From assembly GCF_028389875.1 (NCBI RefSeq), contig NC_084702.1, positions 56,082,053 through 56,146,052 on the forward strand: a DNA stretch of 64,000 nt, given 5' to 3'. Position 1 is the stretch's first letter. Each line of letters begins with the position of its first letter. The DNA comes from Rhea pennata (lineage: Eukaryota > Chordata > Aves > Rheiformes > Rheidae). Shown in pieces: positions 38,401-64,000 of this stretch. The notes under the pieces are model-generated. The model saw only the letters and a program-made list of their open reading frames with translations. It ran no database searches and was not told the DNA's origin. A program made the position numbers and the translations under genes.

Positions 38401-39805
38401 AGCAATTTTGGAGTACATAAAACAGCTGTACTGAAAAAGTTAATTAAGAGAAAAGTGATAAGCTATGAAATGATAATACTGTATGATAGTGATTAGAACC
38501 TGAAACTGATAGACGGTGTTTCTAGACTACATGTACAACTATGTTCCTGGTTTCAAGGTTCATGCTGCAACTCTGGTTATGTTTGAGGCTGCAAATCTAT
38601 CATGTCTTTGGTGTCAGTTGTGAGAAGTGAATCTAATAATGGTAAAATTGTTCTTTTTCTTTCACGTGGGGAAGGAGCACTAATACTGCAAACAGTGGGC
38701 CTGTATTACATGTTCAGTCCCCATAAAAAATAAAGCTCTTCCTCTTAAGATGATGTGCTGGGACATTTGACTCACAGGAAATGAGTAAAAGCAAAATCTT
38801 ATGGCTAAATCAGTTGTTCTTGCCACACAGAGTTTATTTTCTTACTGATTTTTTTAGCTGAATAGAGTTCATCTAGTAGAGTACAGTTGATAAAAACTAT
38901 CTTATGAAACCTAGGTGTATCACTTGAATACTGTACGTAACAGCCTGACAGTATCAAAAATATTGAAGGGAGGGAGAAAAGAACCATAAAATCCATTTAT
39001 ATACAATAAGCAGAGTTTGAACAAATAGTTTCATATCCAGATTTGTTTGATTCAGACTACTTAGTCTTTCAGATTAAAGTTACCATGGATATTTATAGTG
39101 TTAATAACTTTAGAAGCTAAGACAACTGTGTAATCTGAGGTAACCATAAAATAAAACAGCAATGCGGGTTTAAGTAGATGAAAGTAATAGTGGAGTTAGA
39201 ATTTCAGGATAAGCCAAGAATTCTGATTAAATAGGTCTCAAGAAGATGTCATTTCACTAAAACTGAACCTTGGGGATGTATGTATCAATTTTCAATTGGA
39301 CTTGGATGAAAGAGAGTATCCTCTACCTGAAAATTAACTGTCTTGTGATATTACTATTTATGTGCATGTTTCTGCCCTGAATAATTCATGCCAGAAGCAC
39401 TTCAGTCACTAGCAAACCAATAGTGAGTCAGGCCTGCAAGGGGCACAGTCTCCCTCTCTGATCCAGTGAACACTGGTCTAATGTAGAGTACCTCCGAGAG
39501 GAATTTCTCCCCCAAAATGCCCTTCAGCCTACACAGAGCTCTGTGACTACCTTGCGATTAGTAATAGCACTCCCTGGCTCTTGGGGTCCATGCAAGCTGT
39601 AGTGCCCACTCTGTGAGTACCCACACCCCCCTGTGTATGTGCCCATATGTGTTTCCTTGTGGCATCGCTTTCGAAAGTGCTTCTCGTTTGTGTGATGATT
39701 GGGAAGTGCTGCAGAAATAAGTAGGACCGCCTCTTTGTCGATGCGGGTGTTTACATGTGCCGATTGCTATTTGCTTCCAAGGCGAACAGCTTAACGTACT
39801 CTGTA
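35486..39805. other. Intergenic region between POLK and ANKDD1B
   Basis: About 4.3 kb without a credible gene. AT-rich to about 39.3 kb, then more GC-balanced. I recognise no repeat before the SINE at 39,806. Confidence 0.6.
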
Positions 39806-39940
39806 TCATAGAATTGGTAAGGTTGGAAGGGACCCCGGGAAATCATCTAGTCCAGCCCTCAAAAGTTGGCCCATACAGGGATTGAGCCCATGACCTTGGC
39901 ATTATTAGCACCACACTCTGACCAACTGAGCTAAAACTAA
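39806..39940 (-). mobile_element. tRNA-Ile-derived SINE with CR1 3' tail (TguSINE1-like)
   Basis: Reading the minus strand from about 39,940: ttagctcagttggtcagag is an A box, then ggtgctaataatgcc holds an AAT anticodon loop, and gggctcaatccc is a near-consensus B box. This head follows tRNA-Ile(AAT) almost to its 3' end (about 39,868). The tail continues as ggactagatga...cccttccaacc and ends attctatga, the 3' end of CR1 LINEs. Such tRNA-Ile/CR1 chimeras are known from passerine genomes and would be mobilised by CR1 reverse transcriptase. I see no clear target-site duplication. Confidence 0.85.
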
Positions 39941-40014
39941 CGCCAGGACTCTGCAATGGCGACATGTTGCCTAGCTAATGTCAGAAGCTCTGTGTATTTA
40001 GTCCTCCCTGGCTT

Positions 40015-40290
40015 GTGAAGCAAATACCTAGAACTACGACTCACCCTTCCCTCTTCAGGCCGTCCTGGCCAAGTGCTAGTGGAAGGCAGTGCTGCAGGCT
40101 GCAGGCGTGCTGGGGGAGCGCTGCCAGGCCCGCAGGCTGCCTGCCTCTGCTTGGCTCAGTTACAGCCCTACAACCGGTTTTTCAGCGCTGCAGGGAAAAC
40201 ACACCCCCGGCGAATGCCCAGCACCTCCCTCCGCACACCTGCAGGAGGCCCTTTCCCTCGGAGGAGAAAGAGGACGTGAAGAAGACTGCA
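40015..40290 (+). promoter_or_regulatory. Probable ANKDD1B 5' UTR/promoter region
   Basis: A locally GC-rich stretch precedes the start codon. The ANKDD1B frame stays open upstream to about 40,015 but contains no ATG, so I treat it as leader. No TATA box or defined start site was recognised. Confidence 0.4.
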
Positions 40291-63865
<23,575 letters not shown>

Positions 63866-63866
<1 letters not shown>

Positions 63867-64000
63867 AACCACGGGAAGTTCTGCCTGAATGTGAGGGGGA
63901 ATTTCTTCACTGTGAGAGTGACGGAGCACTGGCACAGGTTGCCCAGAGAGGTGGTGGAGTCTCCTTCTCTGGAGATCTTCAAGGCCCGCCTGGATGCAAC
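63866..64000 (+). mobile_element. CR1 LINE 3' region, cut by the window end
   Basis: Sense-strand CR1 near the end of ORF2 and 3' UTR: gggaatttcttcactgtgag, then gcactggcacaggttgccca and gtggtggagtctccttctct. These blocks are the reverse complement of 44,940-45,060 in the larger CR1. The left end starts straight after a T-run, so the copy is strongly 5'-truncated. Confidence 0.93.

Noticed and set aside
39868-39940. A functional tRNA-Ile gene on the minus strand
   Set aside because: The 5' stem and several stem positions differ from tRNA-Ile and it fuses to a CR1 tail, so it is a SINE head.
40015-40290. Longer ANKDD1B N-terminus from a GTG at 40,015
   Set aside because: GTG is not a usual vertebrate start; the first in-frame ATG is 40,291.

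Overview
The window looks like avian nuclear DNA: long AT-rich introns, GT-AG exons that rebuild two vertebrate genes, and CR1-type LINE copies instead of L1/Alu. A tRNA-Ile-derived SINE with a CR1 3' tail (about 39.8-39.94 kb) resembles the TguSINE1 type described from passerines, so a songbird or other passerine is my best guess. In chicken the orthologous block (human 5q13) lies on the Z chromosome, so Z linkage is likely; that is inferred from synteny, not visible in the sequence.

Layout. (1) About 1-1,080: a CpG island. In mammals the same interval is the head-to-head promoter of CERT1 (COL4A3BP, leaving to the left) and POLK (to the right). It carries two YY1-type and two ZNF143-type motifs. 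(2) 9,587-34,398: the complete coding part of POLK, translesion DNA polymerase kappa. I rebuilt 14 coding exons with consistent phases, giving 2,601 nt and 866 residues, ending in a PCNA-binding tail. Its 3' UTR runs to a polyadenylation signal near 35,465. (3) About 35.5-40.29 kb: intergenic, with the SINE. (4) 40,291 to beyond 62,920: the first 11 coding exons of ANKDD1B on the same strand. They encode 359 residues, with nearly one 33-residue ankyrin repeat per exon. The remaining exons, including the death domain, lie past the window edge.

Mobile DNA sits mostly in ANKDD1B introns: a 3.1 kb antisense CR1 with ORF1-end, endonuclease and reverse transcriptase segments broken by frameshifts (44.85-47.94 kb), an older antisense CR1 piece (51.03-51.69 kb), a MIR-like SINE/CR1-tail composite (54.64-54.90 kb), and a sense CR1 cut by the window end (63.87-64.0 kb).

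I found no clearly new biological system. The best leads are a perfect 32-bp palindrome without spacer, a strong G-quadruplex motif, an antisense open frame with splice sites in POLK intron 1, and a Ser-to-Gly change beside the catalytic Asp-Glu of polymerase kappa. The two genes are not known to act in one pathway; their adjacency is conserved vertebrate synteny.
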